From the NCBI GenBank assembly GCA_019321725.1, contig CM033109.1, forward strand, positions 5,983,993-6,047,992: a stretch of DNA of 64,000 nucleotides, in the 5' to 3' direction. Below the pieces are notes generated by a model. It was not told where the DNA came from, searched no databases, and was given only the letters and a program-made list of their open reading frames with translations. Made by a program: the position numbers and the translations under genes. This DNA comes from Paulownia fortunei. Its lineage: Eukaryota > Streptophyta > Magnoliopsida > Lamiales > Paulowniaceae. Positions within the stretch are counted from its first letter, which is position 1; each line of letters opens with the position of its first letter. Below, piece by piece: positions 37,515 through 49,572 of this stretch.

Positions 37515-40500
37515 ATGGGGATTCATACAATGAATTCTCATGTGAGTGGTGGCAGACGACAGTATCATGTACATTACCCAATGCCACGACAAAACTCATG
37601 GTTTAGCCTCACACTAGCTGAAGTCAAAAACCAGTTAGGTGATTTGGGTAAACCATTAGGCAGTATGAATTTTGACAAATTGCTTAAGAGTGTGTGGACT
37701 GCTGAGGCAAGCCATTCATCTGGTATAGACCCTATTAAGCAGTAGTTCCTCTGCGGCCTCACTCCAGCGGCAAGCAAGCCTGTTGCTTGCTAAGGATTTT
37801 AGTGGAAAGATAGTAAATGAGGTGTTGAGGGATATCCAACAAGGACATAAGATGAGGAATGTGAAGGAGATGCATAGCCAGGAAAGAAAGCCAATGCTTG
37901 GAGAGAAGACTTTAGAGGATTTCTTGGTAAAAGAAGGGATGCATGTAGCCAATGCTTCTCTTGAACCTATCATGTCCTTAGATAGTGCATTAAATTCTCA
38001 AAATTTCTCAACCGAAATAGGATCACCACTTTCCATTGATGTATTATCCGACACACCAATGCCATGCTGGAAAAGATGCCCTGGAGACCTTGAGAAGACC
38101 CTTGAGAGGAGACAAAGACAAAAAATTAAGAATAGGGAGTCCATCGCACACTCACGGGCAAGAAAGCAGATAGGACTTGAATTTGTTGTGTTATACTTTC
38201 TTTGCATATTTCTGGTTCAGTCTTTTTGCTTTCGCATCTGTTTGGCCTTGATATGTTTACTATGTGATAATGTATGCAGGTTTACCACAATGAGTTGGTG
38301 AGCAAGGTCTCGCTTCTAGAAGAGGAAAATGTGAAGCTTAAAAAAGAAAAAGTTAGTGTCTCCATCTGTATCTTTCTCTATTTCTATGTGTGACATTTCC
38401 ACGATGCCATAGAAATTGTATTCAAGAGCATGAGACTTCTGATAACATGTGATGTTAATGGAGCTGATTTTGGGCACCCTTTGGCTTTTTGATACTTGTT
38501 GATACAATGATTGGAGTGTTTTTTCCAATCAAATGCTTGATAGGGTGGTAAAGGTTGCCAATTTTTAAGATAAATGGGTGTGACTTGCTAAACATTAAAT
38601 GTAGCTACAAAAATTGTTGAACATGCAGAAGTAAAAGAAAAGATAAGATGAAATGCACATATTAGAGATCATCGGAATGAATGTGACGAGTATAATAGTC
38701 AATATGCAAAAATATGGCGAATGCTTATGTGCCACAATAAAGGCGTTGGATGGATAGAGAAATTAACATGTAACAGATTGATACCTTTATGGGGGAAAAA
38801 TTTGGTGGCAAAACTTCATTGAAAAATTATTGCAACTTTAGTTGTTATTAAGGAATATTAAATAGTCAACCAAACAGGGAAAAAAAAGAAACACATTCTC
38901 TATATTCTCTACATGCATGCTAGTCTTTAGGGGACTTTATAATTCTTTGAAAGACAGACTCCACGCATTTATTTTTTGTCATTTCCTCAAAACCTATCCC
39001 ATGTTTATACCTTATGATGTTGCCTTATAGTGACTTGAAAAGACTTTGTTTGAGTTTTGTTATTTCACAAATTGCCTTAATCAATTGAAATGGTCTAGAT
39101 GTGTGGAATCAGTCACTAAAGGTTAGTGTTAGAGATGAGTGAAATGCTCTTGATCACTCCGTGCCGAAACATGACTTTCTCTTACATTACATACATACAT
39201 ATGGGTGTGTGTATATATGTGTCTTTTCTATTGAAGGTGATGTAATCTTGATGAGTTTTCTGCTATTACAGTAATAAGTTGTTTTGCCTCACTTGCATGG
39301 CTACTTTACATCAATAGTATAAAATTCCTCATATATGGAGGAGAACCTCGTAAATAATCCTCTCCTCCAACACCCCCCCACCCCACCCCCCACCCCAAAA
39401 AAAAAAAAACCCAACAATGAAATCGAGGTCATGAATGCATCCTTCCTATAAATTCTGACAGAAAAAGTATGAACTCCTACATTGATAAATTGAAATCTCC
39501 ATCTCATTATCAAGCTTTGGGCTGTTAGCACCTGAGTTCTTATCTAACGAAATGAATTCTTATGCAAAGCTTAAACTAAAATCTGTACTACTATGAAATT
39601 TTGTCGAGTTTGATATATATCTTTAAAACCTAATTTAAGAAAACTTTGGGCATTTATTATTAGTTTAGTTACATAACTATACCACTTTAGGTAATTGAAT
39701 CGTTTTGGTGTTGTATCTTCTTTGTGTTTATTGTTTATTCTAATTGGCACTATAAACACAAGCCAACCAAGCATTCCTTTTTACTTTTGACATGATATTT
39801 AACCAGTGTCGACCTCACTGCATTGATGATACAATAACATGTATTTTATTGTATTTCTGAAATTTTCTTAGTAAAGTCTTCATGTATATGTTCTTGATTT
39901 GTACTCATCACTGTACCCTGATAAATATTTGTTTTGCTTTTATTGCTAAATGATGTTCTCACTAGCTAGATGTGTTGGAAGGTATAGTCAGCGCTAGTAA
40001 ACAATTTGTCTAATCTTAGGGAAGAAATGCAAACTTTCCCCTCAAGCTTGACTGGGGTATAATTAGGCAGTAAAATTTGATTCTTCCATAATGAAAAATA
40101 ATCAAAAAACTGCAATCCTCTATTTTAACACTTATGTCCCACTTATAACTACTTTGATTATGATGTTGGAAGGGTTTCCACATCTTAGAGTGTAACCATT
40201 TGCCTACAATTTTTAGCACTTTCAAATGGTAGGTTTTTTGTTTTGTGTATATTTACAATTTCTCCAAATATTGTATATTGGAGGAGAAAGAATGGTACAT
40301 AAAGTTGAAGGAATATTCTAGTGCTATAAAACTAGGATAAATACAAAAAGCTCATGTTATTATCATTGTTGCTATTGCATAGGAGTTGTTGGCCAAATGG
40401 GATGTGAACTGTGCATAAGAATCAGAATATAAGAAATGATTCAGTATGTTGTAATAACCATGTAAAAACTGGAAAAGAAATAAGGAAGATTTTGGAAAGG

Positions 40501-41721
40501 AAATCATATATCTCCTAAAATCTTATTTGTATAAATTATATACATAAGAGCGGCTTGGACATAAAAGAAGTTTGTGAACCTCCCCTCCATCAATAGAACT
40601 AGGAACAAGAAAAAAATATGTTGTCTCGCATACAGTTAGAAACTGTCTCAAAAAGACCTTAACTCAAGATCCAATTTTATTTTACCAGGTAGGTCAAATC
40701 GAAATGCGCGAATTCAATAAATTTATTCATAATTAAAGAGTATGAGACATCTAATAATGTTAATAATTAAATTGCATTATTGTGTAGACAATACTAGCAA
40801 ATTTCTCATTAGTTGGATATTATGAGGCATCTGATAATACAAAAGAAGCTACATATAGGATATTTTAGCAAACTGGTAACTCTACCATCTATGAGTGATA
40901 AGTTGTTGGTTGTCATTTTTTTGAGTTGAATTATGTATCTTTAGCTAGCTGGTGGCATCTAAACCCGAACTACTTCTCTTTCACCTTCACTTCATTTGAC
41001 TTTTCAGCTTTTAATTGAGCTTTTGTTGTGAATTTGGATATTTTTGTGGCAATAATTTTCTAACTCTGTTCGCTTGTTATCCATGAGAATATATTTTCTA
41101 GTGCTCTTACGTAAAAGGCAGAGGACTATAAATTTTGTCAAATTTGTTTACAATAAGGCAATTACAACAATATCTAAAGATTCACCAGTATTTCTAGAAT
41201 GTGTGGATGATGTCCTAAAAGCTTCATAATGTTCTAATTTCAAATTTGCCTTGACAATTTCTGTTTTGGGATTTTGTTATATCTAGTTATGTTTTTGTTC
41301 TCTAACCAGTTAGAATAACTTATTTGTCAAAGCCCACATACAGAAGATGAAGTTACCTCAAAAATATCTTTAGTGTTGATTTTGTCTGGCTTTAGAAGCT
41401 TCAAGTAATTGTTTACAGCATGTCTTGATAAGCTTTTGTTCTTATCCATCTCTATACCAAGCCTCTTCAAGGTAGTTCTTACCTAGTTTTAGTTCATATG
41501 TCATTATATTTGAAGATATATTGGCTTAAAAACGTCAAAAACCCTGCCTTCCTCACCCTGTTTAGTTGCAGTAGTCATACAACTTTGATCTTGACGTATT
41601 TCTTACTGGATAATTTGTTGTGGCCTATGTTGTTTCTGTTCTTTGTAGGAATTTGAACAAATGATCTCTTGTAATTTTTCCCAAACCAAGGTACCAGCTT
41701 CAAAGAACAAGTTCATTCTGA
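37515..41721 (+). pseudogene. AREB3: AREB3/DPBF3-like bZIP gene, probably broken
   Basis: Group A bZIP factors bind ABA-response elements in seed and stress promoters. Exons by homology are 37515-38169, 38280-38351 and 41649-41721, with a 3.3-kb last intron. Family motifs are PRQNSWFSLTLAEVKNQLG, GKPLGSMNFDKLLKSVW, AASLQRQASLLLAKDFSGK, LRDIQQG, LGEKTLEDFLVKEG, the basic region NRESIAHSRARKQ, the zipper YHNELVSKVSLLEEENVKLK, and a C-terminal YQLQRTSSF before TGA. Lesions: a one-base frameshift at about 37735-37743, where the first frame stops at 37743-37745 (TAG); the first-intron donor reads ATAGGA instead of GTAGGA; another frameshift at about 41675-41690 before the last motif. In the basic region the usual NRESAARSR is NRESIAHSR. 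Several lesions together suggest a pseudogene, though base errors are possible. The ATG at 37530 is an alternative start. Confidence 0.82.
38352..41648 (+). other. 3.3-kb last intron of the bZIP gene
   Basis: No reading frame or known element is recognised inside. It holds a C-rich, then A-rich low-complexity run at 39370-39412. The intron is long for this gene family's last intron, so an old insertion is possible, but no ends were found. Confidence 0.5.
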
Positions 41722-42488
41722 CACCACATGAACACAAAAGTTTTGTAGCTCTGACGGGCATAGTTGTCCTTGTGGGGAATCCCTCACAAAATTACAGAGT
41801 AGAGTTGCTTTGGCTTCGGATGCCGATGTGCTTGCCTTAGTACTTTGTTCCTATATACATGTATAAACTAATTTGTTCTAGGGAGAATTAGCCGCAATTA
41901 TGAATTTTAGGAGGTAAAGACAGTTGTCTTGTTAAATAGAAATGATAGTTAACCTGAAGGATGTTGATCAGTCTTTACATCACTCAATTGAAGTGCTAGA
42001 ATGTGTGCTTAATTGAACTGACGACGGGAAGTCCAAATGCATAGTTGCTTCAGCTTCGGAAACTGATAGCTTTGGTCATTGTTTAGCTTATATAAACTTA
42101 TATTGTACATTGTTGCTTTAGGGCCTAAAGATGAGTTTTAGAAGATTATATATGAAAGGGTATGCTCTGTCACTTTTGACTTAAAGTAGGGATTCTTTTC
42201 TTGCAGCTGAGAATATTAATATTCTTGGTATTAATATTGAAGTTGTATTGCCCTCTTGCAGCTGAGTATATTAATATTCGTGGTACTGAAAAGTTTTTGA
42301 ATCTATTTATGAACATGATTTCAAATAAATGATAATAATGCCTTGCGCTTAGAAAAATATAAGAGACTTTATATGGCGGGATCATTTTGAACTATATTTT
42401 AAATAATTATTAGTGATTATTATAGTTATTTGGAATCCTTAATTCTAAAGTTCTTGTCTCACATCCACATTCTTCTATTCAAACATAA

Positions 42489-42592
42489 TGAAGTGTTTCA
42501 CATCTATTTAGTGGCATGCTAATTTTCCCTCATCAATTAATGAGGTGTTTCACATATCTTTAGTGGCATGCTAATTTTTCCTCATCAATTAG
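42489..42592. repeat. Two tandem 52-bp units
   Basis: Units TGAAGTGTTTCACATCTATT... (42489-42540) and TGAGGTGTTTCACATATCTT... (42541-42592) are near identical and both end CATCAATTAR. No coding content. Confidence 0.8.
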
Positions 42593-42642
42593 TGAACTAA
42601 CTCATAAAATCTTTAGATTAGGTGGATATGGGCGTGCATGAT

Positions 42643-42998
42643 TAGGAATGGCAGTAAAGCAGTGGCAACAAGACGAGTTTAAACTCGAACCCATTCCGTT
42701 TGGATGAGTTTTTACTATTATAAATAAAATTTTTTATTTTTGTTTTCAAATATGTCCTGTCTCATTTAATTTTTTTTATTTTTTAATTTATTATATATAT
42801 TTATGTGATACTTTTTTAACAAATATTTTTTAAAAATATTTTCTTTAAAAAAATAAATATATCATTTTTTAGAAAGTATAATTCTTTTAATAATTTTAAA
42901 ATAATAAACGGATGGAGTAGCGGGTCTAACTCGTTGGGTTCGGGTTCGGATCTTAAAATTTTTTAGGCGAGTCTAAATCTGTCCCGTTGTTATCTCTA
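42643..42998. mobile_element. Small hAT-type element, 356 bp
   Basis: The left end TAGGAATGGCAGTAAAGC and the right end (reverse complement TAGAGATAACAACGGGAC) are imperfect inverted repeats. The flanks TGCATGAT (42635-42642) and TCCATGAT (42999-43006) match at 7 of 8 bases, as expected for an old hAT target duplication. Inner ends carry 'CGAACCC' and 'GGGTTCGGGTTCGG' repeats. There is no transposase. Confidence 0.75.
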
Positions 42999-43146
42999 TC
43001 CATGATTAAAAAACTTTTGACCGATGATTTTGTTTTTACGCACCTAAGACTTGAATCAACTATGCAATTCAATTGTGCACTAAATTTATATTTGCAACAT
43101 GTTTGTGTCATGTACCGTTGCCATACACTAAGGTCAGCAGATGAAC

Positions 43147-43600
43147 GTAGGGGTGCTCATTTGATCAGATCGAATCGAATCAAAATCAAAACGAAAATTT
43201 TGGTTTGCTTTTTGCTTTTTCATTTTTTAAAATTTTAATTTTTGGTTTGATTTTGATTTTTTATTTCGATTAACTGAATCGAATCAAAAATTGAATTAGT
43301 ATTTATATAAATAGTATTTTTATATATTTATATATATAATTTTTATACTTATTATTTATTTTTAATACTATTTTTATGTTAAAATTTATATTTTTGTACT
43401 TGTTATTTATTTTTATACTATTCTTTATGTTTTTCTCATCCAAACTACAAATACTATATATTTCGAATTTTATTCTTTAATTTTTATCTATTTTTTAATT
43501 TTTTTTTATAAAAAACCGATTAACCAAAAACTGAACCGAAAAATCAAAAAGAAATTCAATTATAACCGAACCGAACTAATTAATTAGGTTTGATATTCAG
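43147..43600. mobile_element. Possible truncated hAT-like repeat
   Basis: Starts near TAGGGGTGCTCATTTGATC and has CGAATCGAATCAAAATC at one side and ACCGAACCGAACTAATT at the other, around an AT-rich core. This layout is common for non-autonomous plant hAT repeats that start GGGGTGCTCA. The matching right terminus and target duplication were not found. Confidence 0.45.
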
Positions 43601-43739
43601 TTAGGGTCCATATGTTTTGTGGTGGATCCCAACAAATTTCCACGTCCACTACAAAATACTTTTATCCGCAAATTATAATATCAAAATACTATTGGTCTTC
43701 ATTCAATTATTTCACTTACCAAATCAGTAAGGTCTAATT

Positions 43740-45103
43740 CTACTTGATTCAAGTAGTCAATGCACACGTGCAGTTCAGTTAACACTGCTAGTTGACCATC
43801 TATAAGGACGGTCTAGATCTATCTTCTTGCCCAATAGGATTTTTCTCACACCCATCTGCTTCTTAAAAGCCTTCTGGTGTGCTCCACTTTCAGTCATCCT
43901 TTGAGGTTACCATATGATACAAATTTTCATACTTCTCTCCTATCATTAGGATCCTTCCGCCATGTGCGACTTTCAGAACTCCACCTCTAGTTGAATACTC
44001 ATGACCCTTGGAATCCAACTAGGTCAAGGAAATTAAATTCCTTCACATATTTGGAACATAGGCCACATCACCTAAAATACAATTCACTTTATTAACCATA
44101 TTGATTTTCACTACTCCAAATCTCATAATTCTATAAGTTGAATCATTACCCAATGATAAAGTGCATACCCTCTTCAATTGAAGTGAATCAAAATAATCCT
44201 TTATGGAGCACACATGCATTATGCATCCCGAATCTAAAATCCATTTATCTCGAGAAGAAGTATCCATATATGTAGAGACTGTGAGAATATCTCTGTTGTA
44301 TATCTCTGTTATTACTAAATTACTGTTGTCGTATTCACCATCTATGTCTTTCATTATGTAAGGATAATTTCTCTTGAAGTGATTATCCTTTTGATATTCG
44401 AAATAGACCTTACCTTCATTTTGGCCTTTGGACTTGACCTGCTGTTCACAGATCCACCACTAGATTTTCTCCTATTTCGATTCATACCCTAAACAACCAA
44501 AGCAGATTCTTATCCCACATCCTGGTTTACCTTCTTTTATTTTTCATGGGATAACAATGATGTTTTCACATGCTCCAAATCCAATATATCTTTTTAGTAT
44601 AACAACGTCGTTACTAGATTATCATATGAATCCGGGAGTGAGTTGAGAAGTAAAATAGATTTACCTTCTTCCTCAATCTTCATATCAACTTTTCCCCCAG
44701 TTGATCTATATGTCCGTTAAATTAGTTCATGTAATTCATAAGACTCTCACCCTTCTCCAACTCCAGCCTATAGAATTGCCTCTTTAGAAGCAACTTTGTG
44801 GATAATTTTTTTCCGAGATACAAATTCTTCAATTTGGCCCATAATTTTTGTGTCAAATCTTTAGAATCATCATCTACAACAATATTGAAAATGTTGTCCA
44901 TAATATAAAGTTGAATTATGTTAACAACGCAATTCCAAATCTTCCCACTATTAGGCCCTATTGAATTAGGAGATCTTTTACCCTTTTTTGTCAAAGAGTA
45001 AAATTCCCTTTGCCGTCAAATTATTACACCTTGAATAGATTTGCTATTGACACATTATCCATCCTAATAAATTAAATCTCAATTAAATAGCTCTGATACC
45101 ACT
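43740..45103 (-). mobile_element. Ty1/Copia internal region: PBS, gag and protease remains
   Basis: Next to the LTR the minus strand reads TGGTATCAGAGC (45090-45101), the initiator-Met tRNA PBS of Copia elements. Gag (44722-44994) has LWAKLKNLYLGKKLSTKLLL, RQFYRLELEKGESL. A decayed zinc knuckle (DNHFKRNYPY) precedes the protease (44043-44354) with WILDSGCIMHVCS, SLGNDSTYRI and VAYVPNM. The active site DSG is kept. Traces of the GVLKVAHGGRIL-like region continue to about 43800. Integrase, RT and a 3' LTR are absent. Confidence 0.85.
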
Positions 45104-45672
45104 TGTTCGGCATAGCAAAAATAATTGAGAATTCAAAATTTGATATATTAGGAATATCAGACAAATCACACCAACAAAATGGTGATAAAATATAAATAAT
45201 ACCAACATAATATAAAATCAAATAGAGATTTTTAACTAGTTCGCCAAATCCACCTATATTCATGAGAGTTTTCATTCTTTCATTAATAGAGAATTTTACC
45301 GATACAAAAAAAATACACCATTGAATTTTATACCCAAACTCAACAAAAGAAAAATATTGTACAACCACTTTAATAATTACGAAAGAACACTCTCCCAACA
45401 CTTTTGTATTGCTTCAAGAGAAAATCCCATAATATTTTCTCACACCTATCACAAATTGATCTCCTTATGTGCCATACACTTATTCTGTATTTTTCTCTCT
45501 ATATAGTGTTGTTTCACACACTCTCATAGTGTGCTTCAAGCCTTCACCCCTTATGCCCTTTTATAGGCAGAAGAAGGAAGTCAGCAAACCAAAGAAGTCA
45601 CATACATCAAAAGACACCGAAAGTATGAAAGGGACTGTCTATTAACCCCAAACTTAATCCCCATTTTTGACA
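45104..45672 (-). mobile_element. Copia 5' LTR, 569 bp
   Basis: On the minus strand it begins TGTCAAAAATGGGGATTAAG at 45672 and ends CTATGCCGAACA at 45104, two bases before the PBS. A TATA box (CTATAAAAGGG in minus) lies at about 45560. The 3' partner LTR is not present in the window, so the element is truncated. Confidence 0.85.
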
Positions 45673-46599
45673 TCCCTTTTTATTTTTATTTTATCTATGT
45701 TTGTTTTATTCCTCATTTTTTTCAATTTGGGGTGGACCCTAATAATGTCCTCCTGTGTCTCAAAACCAAAGAGATCAAGGTAGTCATTGTCATCGGCAAT
45801 AGTAGATTCATAGGGGAAAGTTTAAATTGAGGGCAACACATTTTTTAGTGAAGTTCAATTCAATATAAAAACAAAAACAACAAAACAATAAAACTTCATC
45901 AAGCATAACAATGCTTTGCTCAAATAAAGCAAACGTGACTTCTGGAAATACAAGAACATTATTTTCAGCACATAAAATGTGAAATAAACAGTACATTGAT
46001 CTGATAATATTAATAGCAAGATATGACACAAACATGCATGAACTCTAATAGAGGCACACAACCAGCATTTGCCAAAAATTCCTAATTTTAAGTTTTTATC
46101 GGACTTTTTTTTTTTTTTTTACTCTATATGATGTAGACAAAAATGTGTGTGGCTATCCAAATCAGATCAGATCATGAGCAATCTCAACCAATTAGTAACG
46201 ATCTTAAATCTAAGAAGTGCAGTTCAAGCTAAAGGTAGAGTCCTAGCTATTTGCTCCAAAACAGCTCCATAAGGTAAATAATCAATGCAATGAAACGAAA
46301 GCAAGCCAAACTTTAATCTCAGATCAAGTGTCAAACAAGTTTTTAATGAATATTTAATTACCCCATGTGTTTAAAGCGCTTGATGAAGTGCATGCTTGAC
46401 TAACAAACATGTTTTTTGATAAAAAAAAATAAGAAAGAGTGGAAAAACTTAGTACATATGACATCATAAATAATAAAGCAGCATGCATGAAGAAAGAATC
46501 AATTGAAATAAAAAGAAACTTGTTTAAGGCTTGAAAAAATAATATTGCTTAGCATTTGGAAAATCTTTTGGTAAGTTTTCTAAAAAATGGTAAAAAGAC

Positions 46600-46910
46600 C
46601 TTCAAATCAGTTCAATAACTAGGTTGAAATCTGACCATCGATTGAAAGACCGTTGCAATTTTGAAAAATAAAATAAGTGGATGCGACAGCAACATTTCAA
46701 TTGCATCCATATCCAACAACTAAATTGAAATTTGGCCATTGGATGCAATGGGTCCACTAATCTAGGCCATTAGTTCAGGATGGTCAAAAATATTCAAATG
46801 GGGCAACGACAATACTATCGCTGCGCCCATGTCCAATGGCCAAATTGGGATGTGACCATTAGATTTGAATGGTCAGCTCACGTGGACTGTTGATTCCCAA
46901 AAATAAAAAT
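46600..46910. repeat. Three imperfect 100-120-bp repeats
   Basis: The core GAAATYTGGCCATYGGAT recurs at about 46627, 46728 and 46846 (GGATGTGACCATTAGAT). The second and third copies share CGACAgcaa/CGACAatac leaders and CTAATC/GTGGAC..GTTGATTC ends. The block looks like part of a decayed LTR or satellite-like piece. No coding content. Confidence 0.55.
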
Positions 46911-48840
46911 AAAGTGCAGCTGGGCTACTTGACATCCCAAACCATAATTTTTGCCTCGGCTTTTGGGTTTGGTAGCCCAAGTTAAATACTCTAGATGTCC
47001 AATAGAGTTAACAAAAAAAAAAAAGGGCTTAGCATATGAACTAGGCCTTAGTTGGTCTGAGCCTTAGGTGGGTCGGTTTTTCTTCTATAGGTTCAATAGG
47101 AGCCCAGTACACTTATAGAACCGGCCCAGCCAGCCTATTTACTGTTCATGGCATGATCTTCAGCTGGGTTTTCACAAACAGGTTCAATTGGTTGACGGGC
47201 TGAACCAGACTAATCTCATCCACAACTAGATGTTCGACCAATCTGGATCTCCAAGACCCAGACCTCAACAAACTGAAAGTATACGTTACCTTCGAACTCT
47301 AATGCTCTAAGTTCCTAATTCTTATGAATAAAGAACTCGTCATGCTTATTAAAGTGATCATCAACTATAACCCTTTAATAGTAAAGTCAAATTCGAAAAA
47401 TAGTGAATATTTTCTTAAAAGTTAAATAGAATTATCTTATATATTTTTATACCTCAAATATAAAAGCTCGAGACCTATTATAATATGTTTTATATTAACA
47501 CGTACCTACTTCCTATTCAAATTTAGTGCGCAATGTATGTGGCTAAGAATTCGAGTCAACTATTTGATCAAGTTCAAGTTAGGTTCTATCTATGGTTTTA
47601 CACTCATACTCTGTAATCTTTCTTTCATTTTAAGGGTCTTTTGGTCTTTTCCCATAATATATTTATTAGTACACATCACAGACCAATTGACATCTTTAAC
47701 GCATATGACAACAATGAAACTTTAACCCATATTACTGGGACAAGTTCCCTTTTTTTATTTATTTTTAAAACATTGGAGCCAATTAAAACAATAAAAATGT
47801 GACATTATATATATGCAACAAGGTTAAAAAGCAGCTTTAAAAGAAAAGGCCACGAGCATTCCAGCCCACATAAATTGCAAAAAGCTATACAAATAATGGT
47901 GTAGCAATTAGGGCTGCTGAAACAAAATAATATTATTCATTTATCAATAAATAAATATTTTTTTTAATATAATATTTTTTTCTCAATCTAAATAATATTC
48001 ATGTATAGATATTTTAGTACTCCATATTGAGTAGCATATTTTCTTTTGTAATTTTTAAGTTATTTTGTTTCACGGTTCATAATATGAATCATAGTTGATT
48101 TCTGAAATAACTAGTGTTAAATAAAAATTGATTAAATAGTTTGACAATAATTGAAATAGAATAAGTTCTTCAGTAGAAAACACAATTAATTTCCAAACCA
48201 ATTTATTTATTATGAATAATAAAGAAACAACGCGTTCAGCATAATAGAATTCTTATTTTTTCACTAATTAACAAATTGGACGTAAACCTTTGTATCTTGC
48301 TCTTGATTTTTATAATGACTATCTGATGTTAAATTTCAGATCACCTATTTAATTTTTAGTGTATCTTGTATTTTATATAACATATTTATGTCACCTATGA
48401 TTAATTTCTAGTTGTATATTTTAAAAAATATTTTATACAAATAATGTGTATGTATTATATAAAATATAAAATGCAATATAAAATTTGAATAGAAGATTCA
48501 AACTAATTAAAAAGAGTCTAGAATAATTTTTTTTTCTCGTTGTGATTGGTATGTCGATATAATTATTTCTAATAAATACATAAAAAATATATATAATTAT
48601 TATTTTAATATAGAAAATAGTATTTTTTTTTCATGTATAAAATGACACTTCTACAATACAATATAAATAATGTGTCGAGATAATAATGATAATTAATGTT
48701 AATTAGAAAATAATCATTAACAATATGAATAGTGTGATATAATAATCAGAAAAATAATTATCTAATTAGAATTTCAACTCCAAAATTATGTAGTAAAATT
48801 GTCTTGTGTTTTAAAAGTTCTTTAATTAGCTTTGACCTCT
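46911..48840. other. Intergenic AT-rich DNA
   Basis: No gene recognised. The part 47020-47250 is less AT-rich, with GGTGGGTCGG and GAACCGGCCCAGCC motifs and may be a decayed repeat. The part 47900-48800 is very AT-rich. Confidence 0.4.
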
Positions 48841-48847
48841 GAATGAC

Positions 48848-49549
48848 TATTTAAACGCGATTTTTCCAATTCTTCCGAAGTCGTTCTTCTTCGAAGAAAT
48901 TAACCGCCTGAAGCGACTTCAGAAAGGCTGGCCGAATCCCCAACAAAAGGAAATTCTCTTCAGTTCTCGTCATAGCTATCAAATCCAAAAACCCTACTTT
49001 TCACGCACTCATACTGGCACTCATTCGGTAGACTGTCGCTCAGCCCAATAGGTAGTCATCTATCTCCATTTCTTTGTTTGATTGTTGAAGAATGTGTTAA
49101 TTGCCTGTCATGATTTTGGCTTTTCTTTTTATGCTTTCTTGTACGCCAGCCGAAAGTTTTAATCCTGAAGTGTCAAAGTGCATAAATTGCGCATTCAATT
49201 TAGAATAAGAATAGGTCAGCACAAGTTGCTATTTGGGCTTGCAAAAATATGCGGTTCTTTTCTTATTTTTTTTTTTAATGGGGGGGGGGGGGATTGGATT
49301 GTGTGTGCACTGGCAACATGGTTTCAGGGCCTCAGAATTTGGAAATATTTGTGAATCTTGAATTTGTTTAGTATGAATAATGAAAAGACCCTGGAGTCCG
49401 ATGCTCCATTCTTGTTTTGCCAATGAATCATGTTCGAACTGGGTTTATCTTCCAATTTTGTAATGCAAGTTTAGTTGCTGTAGACTTGAAATTAGTCTTT
49501 GAAGTTTTTGGATTATGTGATGATATGTAGACAGATTCTTTTGTTGCAG
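48848..49549 (+). promoter_or_regulatory. THO7 promoter, 5' UTR exon and intron
   Basis: A TATA-like TATTTAAA (48848-48855) precedes a less AT-rich stretch that would be the leader exon. That exon ends CAGCCCAATAG before GTAGTC (donor after 49051). The acceptor TTGTTGCAG ends at 49549, 23 bases before the ATG. The intron holds a run of 14 or so G at about 49280. Confidence 0.55.
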
Positions 49550-49572
49550 AGTTAAGAAATCAGACAATCTAA

